NCBI GenBank assembly: GCA_030650655.1
Contig: JAUSDH010000198.1
Span: forward strand, 1 to 34,069
Origin: Candidatus Brocadiaceae bacterium
GTDB taxonomy: Bacteria > Planctomycetota > Brocadiia > Brocadiales > Brocadiaceae
Direction of reading: 5' to 3'
DNA length: 34,069 nucleotides
The first letter of the stretch is position 1, and each line of letters begins with the position of its first letter. The notes beneath the pieces were generated by a model. That model did no database searches, was not told the origin of the DNA, and worked only from the letters and a program-made list of their open reading frames with translations. The translations under genes and the position numbers were made by a program. Shown piece after piece: positions 1 through 7,574 of this stretch.

Positions 1-306
1 ATTTGATTTTATTAATACCTTCCAGCGATTTTCTCCACTCTCCTCAATGAATAATAATTCAATTGAAGCGCCACCAATCCTTTTCCCCGGTAAACGGGCA
101 GGAAGTACCTTTGTATCATTCAAGACCAAAAAATCCCCTGGCGAAAAACAATCGGTAATTTCATAAAATTTCCGATGCTCTATCTTGCCCGTATTTCGAT
201 AAAGTACCAGTAACCTGGAATCATCACGATTTTCAAGCGGTTGTTGGGCAATCAACTCCTTTGGAAGATTATAGTCGTAGTCGGATAGTTTTGTATAAAT
301 TTCCAC
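1..306 (-). CDS. queA: QueA, S-adenosylmethionine:tRNA ribosyltransferase-isomerase (N-terminal 102 residues, runs off left edge)
   Basis: QueA transfers and isomerises the ribosyl part of S-adenosylmethionine onto 7-aminomethyl-7-deazaguanine in tRNA, making epoxyqueuosine. The reverse strand translates from a GTG at 306-304 through the family's N-terminal pattern: LSDYDYNLPKELIAQQPLE, then DDSRLLV, then SPGDFLVLNDTKVLPARL (the conserved 'LNDT(R/K)V.PARL' signature). An in-frame stop lies a few codons upstream and no ATG is available, so GTG is the likely start; the ribosome site is weak. The gene continues beyond base 1. It is divergent from mraZ across an AT-rich spacer. Identity is secure; only the N-terminal third is visible. 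Confidence 0.93.
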   Translation of the reverse strand, partial: MEIYTKLSDYDYNLPKELIAQQPLENRDDSRLLVLYRNTGKIEHRKFYEITDCFSPGDFLVLNDTKVLPARLPGKRIGGASIELLFIEESGENRWKVLIKSN

Positions 307-532
307 AAGCCTAGTTTCAGTTGTTCAGCATTTATTTAAAACAGGATACATCTAAAAAAATAATATCAGATTTGTACAATTTGTGAATTTAAAAATAATT
401 TTTAAATATTTTATAAGAATACCATAACAAGAAATACACAATATGTTGTATTCATAAAAATAAATAGTACAACGATTGTGGTAGCAAATAAATACAACTA
501 ATTTGTGTTTAAAATAACAATAAAAATATTTC
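307..532. other. AT-rich divergent intergenic region between queA and mraZ
   Basis: This stretch is very AT-rich and has no convincing gene. It separates the divergent queA and mraZ. A reverse-strand open frame at 352-615 is mostly Phe/Tyr/Ile/Leu in low-complexity AT sequence, has no ribosome site, and overlaps the mraZ promoter, so it is not called. Besides the mraZ promoter just to the right, nothing else distinct is seen. Confidence 0.6.
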
Positions 533-560
533 TTGACAAATAAATAAAAAAGTATATTGT
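533..560 (+). promoter_or_regulatory. Candidate sigma-70-type promoter of the dcw cluster (Pmra)
   Basis: A perfect TTGACA (533-538) is followed 16 nt later by TATTGT (555-560). An overlapping TATATT at 553-558 is closer to consensus but spaced only 14 nt. Transcription would begin near 567, about 40 nt before the mraZ start. This is the only strong promoter-like signal before the cluster. Inferred from sequence match only. Confidence 0.55.
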
Positions 561-570
561 CATAGCCGTA

Positions 571-599
571 TGTGGTAAAAAGTGTGGACAAGTGGGGAG
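571..599 (+). promoter_or_regulatory. Candidate MraZ operator: tandem ~10-bp repeats overlapping the mraZ ribosome binding site
   Basis: AGTGTGGA (581-588) and AGTGGGGA (591-598) repeat with an exact 10-bp period, and a third TGTGG lies at 571-575. MraZ proteins are known to bind short G-rich direct repeats (TGGGN-like) spaced one helical turn apart just before mraZ, and to repress their own cluster. Here the last repeat contains the Shine-Dalgarno sequence of mraZ, so binding near the transcription start would silence mraZ. The protein-site match is inferred. Confidence 0.5.
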
Positions 600-607
600 A
601 AATGACA

Positions 608-1054
608 ATGTTCACTGGTGAGTACCATCACACGATTGATGACAAAAATAGACTGGCCATACCAGTTCCTCTTCGAGATAGTATTGATGTGAAGACGGAA
701 GGAAAAGGATTCTTCGTAACTCGAGGACTCGACGAGTGCCTATTCATGTATACCTCCAGTGAATGGCAGAAAGTTGTATCGAAAATAGAACAAATCTCAT
801 TTACAAACAAAAAGGCGCGTCAATTCCAGCGCCTTTTTTTTTCTAAGGCACAAAAAATTCCAGATTGTGACCAACAAGGGCGTATTTTGATTCCGCAATA
901 TTTGAAAGAACTTGCTAAGATTCAAAAGAATGTTGTAATTGTTGGAGTCAGCAGTCGTATTGAAATCTGGGATGAGAAAAATTGGCAGAATTACGAGTTA
1001 GAACATGACAAGGGATTTGAAGAGATAGCGGAGGATTTATTTTCAATTGGGTAA
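608..1054 (+). CDS. mraZ: MraZ, transcriptional regulator of the division/cell wall cluster
   Basis: MraZ is a DNA-binding protein of the AbrB-like fold, usually a ring-shaped oligomer, that represses the dcw operon it heads. The 148-residue protein shows both internal half-repeats with their DxxxR signatures: DDKNRLAIP near the N terminus and DQQGRILIP near the middle. Start choice: an upstream GTG (572) and ATG (602) are in frame, but ATG 608 begins the family-typical MFTGEYHHTID and is 8 nt after the GGAG at 596-599, which lies too close to 602. It is the first gene of the cluster, followed 53 nt later by rsmH. Tandem repeats upstream probably form its own operator. Confidence 0.95.
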   Translation: MFTGEYHHTIDDKNRLAIPVPLRDSIDVKTEGKGFFVTRGLDECLFMYTSSEWQKVVSKIEQISFTNKKARQFQRLFFSKAQKIPDCDQQGRILIPQYLKELAKIQKNVVIVGVSSRIEIWDEKNWQNYELEHDKGFEEIAEDLFSIG

Positions 1055-1107
1055 TTCTCTCCCTGAAATTCGACAAAAAGAATCTATACAATACAATTGT
1101 AAACAGA

Positions 1108-2016
1108 ATGATAAAAATGGATAACATAACAGATACGCCTCTACACAAGCCAGTAATGGTTGAGGAGGTGCTCGATTACTTGAACCTGCAGTCAGGGCAA
1201 ACAATTTTGGATTGTACTGCAGGATGCGGTGGACATGCGATCAAGATACTGGACAAGATCAAACCCGATGGATTTTTGATTGGTATCGATAAAGATATGG
1301 AAATATTGCAAACTGCTAAGCAATCTCTATCAAAAACAACAGGTAAATTTAAGCTTTATCATGCAGATTATTCTGATATCGATGAAGTATTGCGTCAGGC
1401 AGAAGTTGATAAGGTTAACGGTGTGTTACTTGATTTGGGAGTATCCTCTCTGCAGTTTGATCAGGCAGATCGCGGTTTCAGTTTCGCGAAAGAAGCTCCG
1501 TTGGATATGAGAATGGATCGTTCGCGCGGCATTACTGCACAAAACTTAATCCAGAGGCTTTCTGAGACAGAGTTAGGAGAATTACTGTGGAAATATGGAG
1601 AAGAGCGATGGTCTAGAAGGATTGCAAGGGCCATACTAAAAGAAGAAAAGGAAGTAGGTATTATAACAACAAGACAGTTGGCTGGTGTCGTTGAACGAGT
1701 TGTACCAAGAGGCAAAAGTAAGATCCATCCTGCAACAAGAGTATTCCAGGCGCTGAGGATTGCAGTAAATAAAGAACTGGAAAATTTAGAAATCTTCTTA
1801 GACAAAATCTATAACTATATGGCAGTAGGCGCACGCATTGTAATTATAAGTTTTCATTCCCTAGAGGACAGGATTGTAAAGAATAAATTTATTGAAATGG
1901 TAAAACAAAACGTATTCCGAATACTTACGAAAAAACCAATAACTCCTTGTGAGGCTGAAATAAGGGAAAATATAAGAAGTAGGAGTGCAAAACTAAGGGT
2001 CGCGGAAAGGATTTGA
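1108..2016 (+). CDS. rsmH: RsmH (MraW), 16S rRNA m4C1402 methyltransferase
   Basis: RsmH N4-methylates C1402 in the decoding centre of 16S rRNA using S-adenosylmethionine. The 302-residue length matches the family. Visible signatures are HKPVMVEEVLDYL at the N terminus, the SAM-binding motif LDCTAGCGGH, the GVLLDLGVSSLQFD block followed by DMRMD, and the C-terminal VIISFHSLEDRIVKNKF. A second ATG nine bases on (1117) could also be the start; neither has a strong Shine-Dalgarno sequence. Position after mraZ is canonical. The stop TGA at 2014-2016 is one base from the next gene's ATG, indicating translational coupling. Confidence 0.97.
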   Translation: MIKMDNITDTPLHKPVMVEEVLDYLNLQSGQTILDCTAGCGGHAIKILDKIKPDGFLIGIDKDMEILQTAKQSLSKTTGKFKLYHADYSDIDEVLRQAEVDKVNGVLLDLGVSSLQFDQADRGFSFAKEAPLDMRMDRSRGITAQNLIQRLSETELGELLWKYGEERWSRRIARAILKEEKEVGIITTRQLAGVVERVVPRGKSKIHPATRVFQALRIAVNKELENLEIFLDKIYNYMAVGARIVIISFHSLEDRIVKNKFIEMVKQNVFRILTKKPITPCEAEIRENIRSRSAKLRVAERI

Positions 2017-2017
2017 T

Positions 2018-2389
2018 ATGGGTGTATCAAGAATGTTGTTAGTGTTCGCTATTGCTATCATTATGGCAATGTTTCTGGTATGGGAAAGAAATAAGATTAT
2101 AGAATTAGGATACCAGGAAGCCAAGCTTCAGAAAAATTGCACTGAATTATCTGAAAAAAACAGAAAATTGAACTATTATGTTAATCGGCTTAAGTCACTA
2201 CAGATTATTGTCTACAAAATACAATCACTAAAAATGCCCCTTGTTCCACAAGATGCAACGTCAGGAATTATCATGTTGGGACAGGCAAAGCTCCAAGAGA
2301 ATGTGGCTAAATCACTAAAAACGAGCTTGAATAAAGACCTATATACACAAAAAGACCAAATTTTAAATTGCTGTTCATTACACAATTAA
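2018..2389 (+). CDS. ftsL: FtsL-like small septal membrane protein
   Basis: A 123-residue single-pass protein. A short cytoplasmic N terminus is followed by a hydrophobic segment (about residues 5-22) and a polar, helix-prone extracytoplasmic part rich in Lys, Gln, Glu and Asn that could form a short coiled coil. FtsL is poorly conserved in sequence, so the call rests on topology, size and above all its place between rsmH and ftsI, where FtsL is found in most bacteria. FtsL partners FtsB and FtsQ to activate the FtsW-FtsI synthase. AAAGG at 2006-2010 is a suitable ribosome site for ATG 2018; ATG 2033 is an alternative. No leucine-zipper heptad is obvious. Confidence 0.65.
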   Translation: MGVSRMLLVFAIAIIMAMFLVWERNKIIELGYQEAKLQKNCTELSEKNRKLNYYVNRLKSLQIIVYKIQSLKMPLVPQDATSGIIMLGQAKLQENVAKSLKTSLNKDLYTQKDQILNCCSLHN

Positions 2390-2437
2390 AACTCAAATTA
2401 ATATATATTAAGAGTAGTTTCTGTTGTGCCCTCCTCC

Positions 2438-2480
2438 CGAACGCTTTCGGGGTAAGGTTGTTTTATCTCGAAAGCGTTCG
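2438..2480 (+). promoter_or_regulatory. Long RNA hairpin in the ftsL-ftsI spacer
   Basis: CGAACGCTTTCG (2438-2449) and CGAAAGCGTTCG (2469-2480) are perfect 12-bp inverted repeats. Pairing continues inward through 2450-2457 with 2461-2468 using G-U wobbles and A-U pairs, leaving a loop of about 3 nt and a stem of about 20 pairs. The wobbles only pair in RNA copied from the + strand, which suggests an mRNA element rather than a protein operator. No T-run follows (next bases TAAAATTTGA), so it is not a standard intrinsic terminator. It could be an attenuator, processing site or mRNA stabiliser. Confidence 0.75.
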
Positions 2481-2536
2481 TAAAATTTGATTGTAGGCGT
2501 CTGTTTTAGTTCGATGTAATTTTACGAATTGCCAAC

Positions 2537-4258
2537 ATGCTACCTTTAAAGAAACATAAATTTTGGGCAAATATTATTGGCGTTTTTCTCATTATGGCTT
2601 TTATTACGCTCGCTGTTCATCTGGGGCGTATTCAACTCACTGATCATGAGAAATATGTTAAACTCGCAAAAGCGCAGCAATGCAAAAAGATCGAATTACC
2701 CGCCAGAAGAGGTGCAATCCTTGATCGAAATGGAATTAAACTTGCCGAATCTTTACAGGTAGGATCTGTTTATGTAGATCCTGCAGAAATTGTAGACATC
2801 TCTACGGTTGCATATCAGTTAAGCAAGCTCTTAAAACTTAATTCATCAAAATTAGTAAAACAACTTAATAAAGACAAGCGATTTGTTTGGATTAAACGGA
2901 AGGTTAGCGATGAAGAACTTAACGCAGTCGCAAAATTGTCTCTAAAAGGTGTTTATATTAAATACGAGTATCACCGATTCTATTCCAATCAACAGTTAGC
3001 CAGTCATGTCCTTGGGTTTACCGATGTTGACGAGAAGGGACTTGAAGGTGTCGAACTGTCGTTTGATAGCGTATTATCCGGGGAACCCGGCTACAAGTTA
3101 ATTAACAGGGATGCGCTTCAACGGCAAATCATTACACCGGATGCAGAGGTGCAAATGCCAAAGCATGGGGATAATGTGATGCTGACGATTGACGCAAATA
3201 TTCAGCGTTTCGCTGAAGAAGAATTGGAAATTGCTTGTAAGAAATGGTCACCAACCTCTGCAACAGCCGTTGTAATGGATCCAATGACAGGTGAAGTGCT
3301 GGCTATGTGCAATTACCCCACATATGATCCCAATCATTTCAAGAAGTCTCCTTCTGGCAGCAGAAGGAATCTGGCCATCACCGATAGTTACGAGCCTGGA
3401 TCGTTAATGAAGCCCATTGTAGTTTCTGGTATTTTCGAACAAGGTTTAGTAAAACCTGACGATGTCCTTTTCTGTAATAATGGAGTTTGTGAACTGGAAG
3501 GCAGGATTCTGCACGATACTCATGGAGGATTTGGCAATCTTACTGTTTCTGAGATTATAACTTACTCCAGTAACATAGGGATGGCAAAGTTAGGTATGCT
3601 TATGGGAAATGAAAAGATGTATCGATATCTTAAACAATTCAATTTTGGGGAAAGAACGGGGATTGAGTTGCAGGGAGAAATTGGAGGTATCTTTCGTCCT
3701 TTAAAACAGTGGTCAAAAAAATACACTCTCATCTCTATTTCAATAGGACACGAGATAGCCGTTACTCCGCTTCAGTTTGTTACAGCTTTTTGTAGCATAC
3801 CAAATGGGGGGCTATTGCTTAAACCAACAATAATAAAATTAACGGTAAATAATGACAGCAAAACAAAAGAAGAAATTCAAAAGCTACAATTAGTGAGACG
3901 GGTAATTAATTCAAATATTGCACGTAATATAATGAACCCTATATTGATGAAAGTTGTTACAGAAGGTACAGGGAAAAATGCAAACCTGCTGGAATACGAT
4001 GTTGCAGGAAAGACGGGCACATCACAAAAAGCCAATGGTGCTGGTGGACGGTATTCTCATGAAAAATATGTTGGCTCTTTTATTGCCTATGCACCTGCAG
4101 AGAATCCTCGCCTTTGTACGTTAGTTATGATTAATGAGCCACAAAATGGTGCATACTATGGTGGGACTGTTGCAGCTCCCGTTGTAGGAGAAATTATTAA
4201 ACGTTCATTGCTTTATCTAGGGGTAGAACCTTCAAAATTTCAAATAGCAATGCAATAA
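2537..4258 (+). CDS. ftsI: FtsI / class B penicillin-binding protein, septal transpeptidase
   Basis: FtsI cross-links peptidoglycan at the division septum. The 573-residue protein has a short cytoplasmic end, one membrane anchor (about 10-30), the pedestal/dimerisation domain with PARRGAILDRNG (about 55-66), and a transpeptidase domain. All three catalytic motifs are intact: S289-L-M-K292 (active-site Ser), S344-S-N346, and K492-T-G494. There are no C-terminal PASTA repeats. ATG 2537 begins directly after a 147-nt spacer with a strong hairpin; a clear Shine-Dalgarno sequence is missing. Position after rsmH and ftsL makes FtsI (rather than the elongation enzyme PBP2) the best call; ftsW downstream is its likely partner. 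Confidence 0.95.
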   Translation: MLPLKKHKFWANIIGVFLIMAFITLAVHLGRIQLTDHEKYVKLAKAQQCKKIELPARRGAILDRNGIKLAESLQVGSVYVDPAEIVDISTVAYQLSKLLKLNSSKLVKQLNKDKRFVWIKRKVSDEELNAVAKLSLKGVYIKYEYHRFYSNQQLASHVLGFTDVDEKGLEGVELSFDSVLSGEPGYKLINRDALQRQIITPDAEVQMPKHGDNVMLTIDANIQRFAEEELEIACKKWSPTSATAVVMDPMTGEVLAMCNYPTYDPNHFKKSPSGSRRNLAITDSYEPGSLMKPIVVSGIFEQGLVKPDDVLFCNNGVCELEGRILHDTHGGFGNLTVSEIITYSSNIGMAKLGMLMGNEKMYRYLKQFNFGERTGIELQGEIGGIFRPLKQWSKKYTLISISIGHEIAVTPLQFVTAFCSIPNGGLLLKPTIIKLTVNNDSKTKEEIQKLQLVRRVINSNIARNIMNPILMKVVTEGTGKNANLLEYDVAGKTGTSQKANGAGGRYSHEKYVGSFIAYAPAENPRLCTLVMINEPQNGAYYGGTVAAPVVGEIIKRSLLYLGVEPSKFQIAMQ

Positions 4259-4280
4259 TGTAATCTCTTATATACTGGAA

Positions 4281-4292
4281 TAAGGAGGTGAT
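4281..4292 (+). promoter_or_regulatory. Perfect 12-nt complement of the 16S rRNA 3' tail, with possible mini-ORFs
   Basis: TAAGGAGGTGAT matches the full complement of the common bacterial 16S rRNA 3' end, far longer than a normal Shine-Dalgarno site. It lies 22 nt after the ftsI stop. No ATG/GTG/TTG start stands at the usual spacing: ATG 4291 is only 2 nt after the AGGAGG core (13-codon ORF ending 4332) and ATG 4304 is 15 nt after it (18-residue ORF MAWKCMKLCDKLLNMMAY ending 4360). The next real gene (4380) has its own GAGGAG site. It may hold a ribosome or drive a leader peptide. Confidence 0.5.
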
Positions 4293-4379
4293 GAGCGACT
4301 TTAATGGCTTGGAAATGCATGAAATTATGTGATAAATTACTTAATATGATGGCCTATTAATGGAACAGAGGAGATAAAG

Positions 4380-4661
4380 ATGACGAATAAAGAAATCGAA
4401 AAACAGAATTTCATTTTGTGGTACAGCCTGTATGCCACTGGAAAAGAGTTGGAAATGGCGAGGACCAATAACATAGAAACACTCAATAGACTTTTGAAAG
4501 AATATGCTGAAGAAATTGATAAAATTAACAAATCAAGACGTTTTTACGAACGGATTATTCAGCCAGCAAGCGGAAAAATACAGGGTTTCGATGCAGCATT
4601 GGAAATAAATTATTTTTCATCCGAGAGAAAAAGTACCGTTTTGGAGGGGATGTGCCAATAG
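4380..4661 (+). CDS. Small helical protein of unknown function between ftsI and murE
   Basis: I do not recognise this 93-residue protein. It is hydrophilic, has no membrane segment or signal peptide, and is rich in Glu, Lys, Asn and Arg; residues about 20-58 look like a continuous, possibly coiled-coil helix. An excellent ribosome site (AGGAG at 4369-4373, 6 nt before ATG 4380) and overlap of its end with the murE start support real expression. Its location in the dcw cluster suggests a role in wall synthesis or division, but sequence gives no function. It does not look like FtsB, which would need an N-terminal membrane helix. Confidence 0.7.
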   Translation: MTNKEIEKQNFILWYSLYATGKELEMARTNNIETLNRLLKEYAEEIDKINKSRRFYERIIQPASGKIQGFDAALEINYFSSERKSTVLEGMCQ

Positions 4662-6133
4662 GCATGAAATTAAGTGAGCTTTGTTCTTGTTTAAAAGAAC
4701 GCCAATCTTATGATTTTGTTGAAAAAGAAGTTTGTGGAATAACACATAACTCCAAAAAGGTAAAAAGGGGTTATGTATTTGTTGCCATTAAAGGTCATAA
4801 GTTGGACGGGCATGATTTTATTGTTGATGCAGTGGGAAAAGATGCTGCTGCTCTTGTTGTCGGAAAAAGGATAGAAATAACTCAACGGATACCACAAATT
4901 GTTGTATCGAATACCCGCAAGGCTTTGGCGTTTCTTAGCAATCATTTTTATGGTGAACCTTCTTCTAAAATGACGGTAATCGGTATTACAGGAACGAATG
5001 GAAAAACAACAACTTCATATCTCACAAAGTCAATAATTGAGGCCTCTGGCAAGAAGGCAGGACTGATTGGTACAATCCAATATCAAATAGGGAACAGGGT
5101 GATACCGGCTCAAGAAACGACCCCTGAATCCGTTGAAATTCAGAGTTATCTTTCCGAAATGCTTAAGTCAGACATAAAATATGCCGTAATTGAGGCATCC
5201 TCTCATGCCCTCTCTCAGCACAGATTAGATAGCGTCTGTTTTAGTTCAGCGATCTTTACAAATTTATCTATTGAACATCTCGATTATCATGAAAACATAA
5301 GAAATTATAGAACAGAAAGACTCAAACTGGTAAAAGGGCTAGGTAGAGATGCATTTGCTATACTCAATGCCGACGATAATGCCAGCAAACATTTTGCTGA
5401 GTGTACGAAATCACAAGTAGTATGGTATGGTATAAAAAGAAAGAAAGCAGAGGTAACAGCAGAAATTATAAATATGAATGCCGATACAACACAATTTTTA
5501 TTAAATTCCCCTTGGGGCAAAAATATAATCAACTTAAACTTGGTAGGTATACATAACGTTTATAATGCATTAGCTGCTGCTACAAATGGTCTGGCGCTAG
5601 GTTTCAAAATCGACACGATAAAAACCGGTATTGAATCTTTAAGCGGAGTACCTGGACGTTTGGAAAAAATTGACTACGGGCAGGATTTTCACATTTATAT
5701 TGACTTTGCACACACACACCAGGCGTTACAGACTATTCTGAGTACTATCCGTGCAACAACAACAGGACGCATCATATTGGTCTTTGGATGCGGTGGAGAC
5801 AGAGATAGAAAGAAAAGACCCAAGATGGGGCATATTGCAGAAAAATATTCAGACCTTTTCTGGATAACAAGTGATAATCCCCGTTCAGAGGATCCTCTCA
5901 AAATTATCCATGAGATTCAAAAAGGAATAAAGAAAAACGCATCTTGCCGGGTACAACCCGACAGAAAAATCGCTATCGAAGAGGCCATTTTGGAAGCAAA
6001 AAAGGGGGATGCTGTAGTCATTGCTGGAAAGGGTCATGAACAATATCAGATATTAAAAAATACCATTATTCCATTTGATGATCGTGAAGTTGTGATACAA
6101 ACCTTACAAAAGAATATGGCCTTACACAATTAA
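4652..6133 (+). CDS. murE: MurE, UDP-MurNAc-L-Ala-D-Glu:meso-diaminopimelate ligase
   Basis: MurE adds the third amino acid to the peptidoglycan stem in the cytoplasm. Three Mur-ligase domains are visible: an N-terminal UDP-binding part, the central ATPase with GTNGKTT (114-120) and EASSHAL (about 181-187), and the C-terminal domain with FGCGGDRDRKKRP and GKGHEQYQ (459-466). DNPR at 408-411 is the signature that selects meso-DAP rather than lysine. GTG 4652 is supported by GGAGG at 4643-4647 and overlaps the upstream stop by 10 nt; ATG 4664 (MKLSEL) is the family-like alternative. The usual carbamylated Lys after HLDYH appears to align with Arg223, with Lys225 nearby. Confidence 0.96.
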   Translation: MPIGMKLSELCSCLKERQSYDFVEKEVCGITHNSKKVKRGYVFVAIKGHKLDGHDFIVDAVGKDAAALVVGKRIEITQRIPQIVVSNTRKALAFLSNHFYGEPSSKMTVIGITGTNGKTTTSYLTKSIIEASGKKAGLIGTIQYQIGNRVIPAQETTPESVEIQSYLSEMLKSDIKYAVIEASSHALSQHRLDSVCFSSAIFTNLSIEHLDYHENIRNYRTERLKLVKGLGRDAFAILNADDNASKHFAECTKSQVVWYGIKRKKAEVTAEIINMNADTTQFLLNSPWGKNIINLNLVGIHNVYNALAAATNGLALGFKIDTIKTGIESLSGVPGRLEKIDYGQDFHIYIDFAHTHQALQTILSTIRATTTGRIILVFGCGGDRDRKKRPKMGHIAEKYSDLFWITSDNPRSEDPLKIIHEIQKGIKKNASCRVQPDRKIAIEEAILEAKKGDAVVIAGKGHEQYQILKNTIIPFDDREVVIQTLQKNMALHN

Positions 6134-6151
6134 TAAGGTAAGGGTAATAAA

Positions 6152-7558
6152 ATGGAAATCCTATCCCTCGATGAGATTGTAAAAGCCTTTTGCGGACAAA
6201 TAATATCCGGCGATAGAGACACAAAAATAAGGGGCATATCTACGGACAGTCGAACTCTTAAGCCTGGAGATTTATTTTTTGCACTCAAAGGAGAGCGTTG
6301 CGATGGCCACCAGTTTGTCATGCATGCAATGAACACAGACGCAGTGGGAGCTGTTATTTCAAATGAATTTAAAATAGAGCCAGAACATAAAAACTTTTCT
6401 GTAATTCGGGTAAAAGACACCACAACAGCGTTAGGAGATTTAGCGAAATATTATCGTCAAAAATTGAATACAAAGATTATCGGTATTACCGGAAGTAATG
6501 GTAAAACCACGACCAAAGAAATGACGTATCATATATTGTCCCGATTTGGTCCTACAGCAAAATCACAGAAAAGCTTCAATAATTTCATTGGTGTACCAGT
6601 GACAATATTTGAAATAGAAAATAGGCATCAATATGGCGTACTGGAAATGGGCACAAATGCTCCCGGAGAAATTCGACGTCTGTCTGAGATTGGTGCTCCT
6701 GATGTAGCAGTAATTGTTAATATTTCTAAAACGCACTTGGAAGGTCTCGGAAGTATTGAAGGAGTTGCACAGGCAAAAGCAGAAATATTAGAAAATCTCA
6801 GCAAGGGTGGAGTATTTGTATATAATGCCGATAATCCATGGTGTGCTAAAATTGCCAATTGTTTTAAAGGAAAAACAGTAGGCTTTGGTTTTAGCTCCCA
6901 GGCACATATTAGGTGTACGGACGTAAAGAAAAAAGACAAAGGGTATGTTTTCGAACTCAATGGACATTTTAAAATTCCCCTTCCCCTTCCTGGGTATCAT
7001 AATATTACGAACTGTTTGGGTTCTTTTGCGATTTGCAAGGCACTCGGTCACGATGTCTGCTCTGTAAAGGATGCCTTTTCCTCTTTTAAACTACCTTCAA
7101 TGAGAATTGAACAGCAACGAATAGGAAACATTACCATTATCAATGATGCTTACAATGCAAATCCTGAGTCTGTACGTGCAGCCTTACAATATCTTAGTGA
7201 AATTAATGCAGCGGGTAGAAAAGTTTTTGTATGCGGTGACATGCTGGAATTGGGAAAGGAGTCTGTTCAGTTACACAAAGAAATTGGAGAAACAGTATCT
7301 CAGCTAAATATTGATTTGTTATGGACTATAGGAAAATATGCATCTGAAATTGCAAAGGCGGCAAAATCATCAGGTACACCTGAAAGGCAAGTCATCAGTT
7401 TTCAGGATGTTTCAGAAATTACGGCTACCGAAATAAATGAACTAAGAGAGAATGATATAGTATTAATCAAAGGCTCCAGAGGTATGCATATGGAAAATAT
7501 TATTGAGAAGTTTAAGGAATTTTTCTCAAAGCGTGTGCCAGTCCATAATTGTAATTAG
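6152..7558 (+). CDS. murF: MurF, UDP-MurNAc-tripeptide:D-Ala-D-Ala ligase
   Basis: MurF joins the D-Ala-D-Ala dipeptide made by Ddl to the UDP-MurNAc tripeptide, finishing the soluble precursor. The 468-residue protein has the N-terminal DSRTLKPGDLFFALKG block, the P-loop GSNGKTT (114-120), LEMGTNAPGEI (about 164-174), THLEGLGSIEGVAQAKAEI with the carbamylated Lys (K209), and the C-terminal DAYNANPES motif. ATG 6152 follows an AGGG-type ribosome site by 7 nt and the murE stop by 18 nt. In most dcw clusters mraY comes next; here a sensor kinase intervenes. Confidence 0.97.
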   Translation: MEILSLDEIVKAFCGQIISGDRDTKIRGISTDSRTLKPGDLFFALKGERCDGHQFVMHAMNTDAVGAVISNEFKIEPEHKNFSVIRVKDTTTALGDLAKYYRQKLNTKIIGITGSNGKTTTKEMTYHILSRFGPTAKSQKSFNNFIGVPVTIFEIENRHQYGVLEMGTNAPGEIRRLSEIGAPDVAVIVNISKTHLEGLGSIEGVAQAKAEILENLSKGGVFVYNADNPWCAKIANCFKGKTVGFGFSSQAHIRCTDVKKKDKGYVFELNGHFKIPLPLPGYHNITNCLGSFAICKALGHDVCSVKDAFSSFKLPSMRIEQQRIGNITIINDAYNANPESVRAALQYLSEINAAGRKVFVCGDMLELGKESVQLHKEIGETVSQLNIDLLWTIGKYASEIAKAAKSSGTPERQVISFQDVSEITATEINELRENDIVLIKGSRGMHMENIIEKFKEFFSKRVPVHNCN

Positions 7559-7574
7559 CAAATAAATACTCACT

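Noticed and set aside
352-615. Reverse-strand 87-codon frame before mraZ
   Set aside because: Low-complexity Phe/Tyr/Ile/Leu translation of AT-rich DNA, no ribosome site, and it covers the mraZ promoter and operator.
2018-2389. FtsB (DivIC) instead of FtsL
   Set aside because: The place between rsmH and ftsI is that of FtsL; sequence alone cannot separate them, so FtsL is kept with reduced confidence.
2438-2480. Intrinsic terminator after ftsL
   Set aside because: The stem is strong, but no U-tract follows and the essential dcw genes continue on the same strand.
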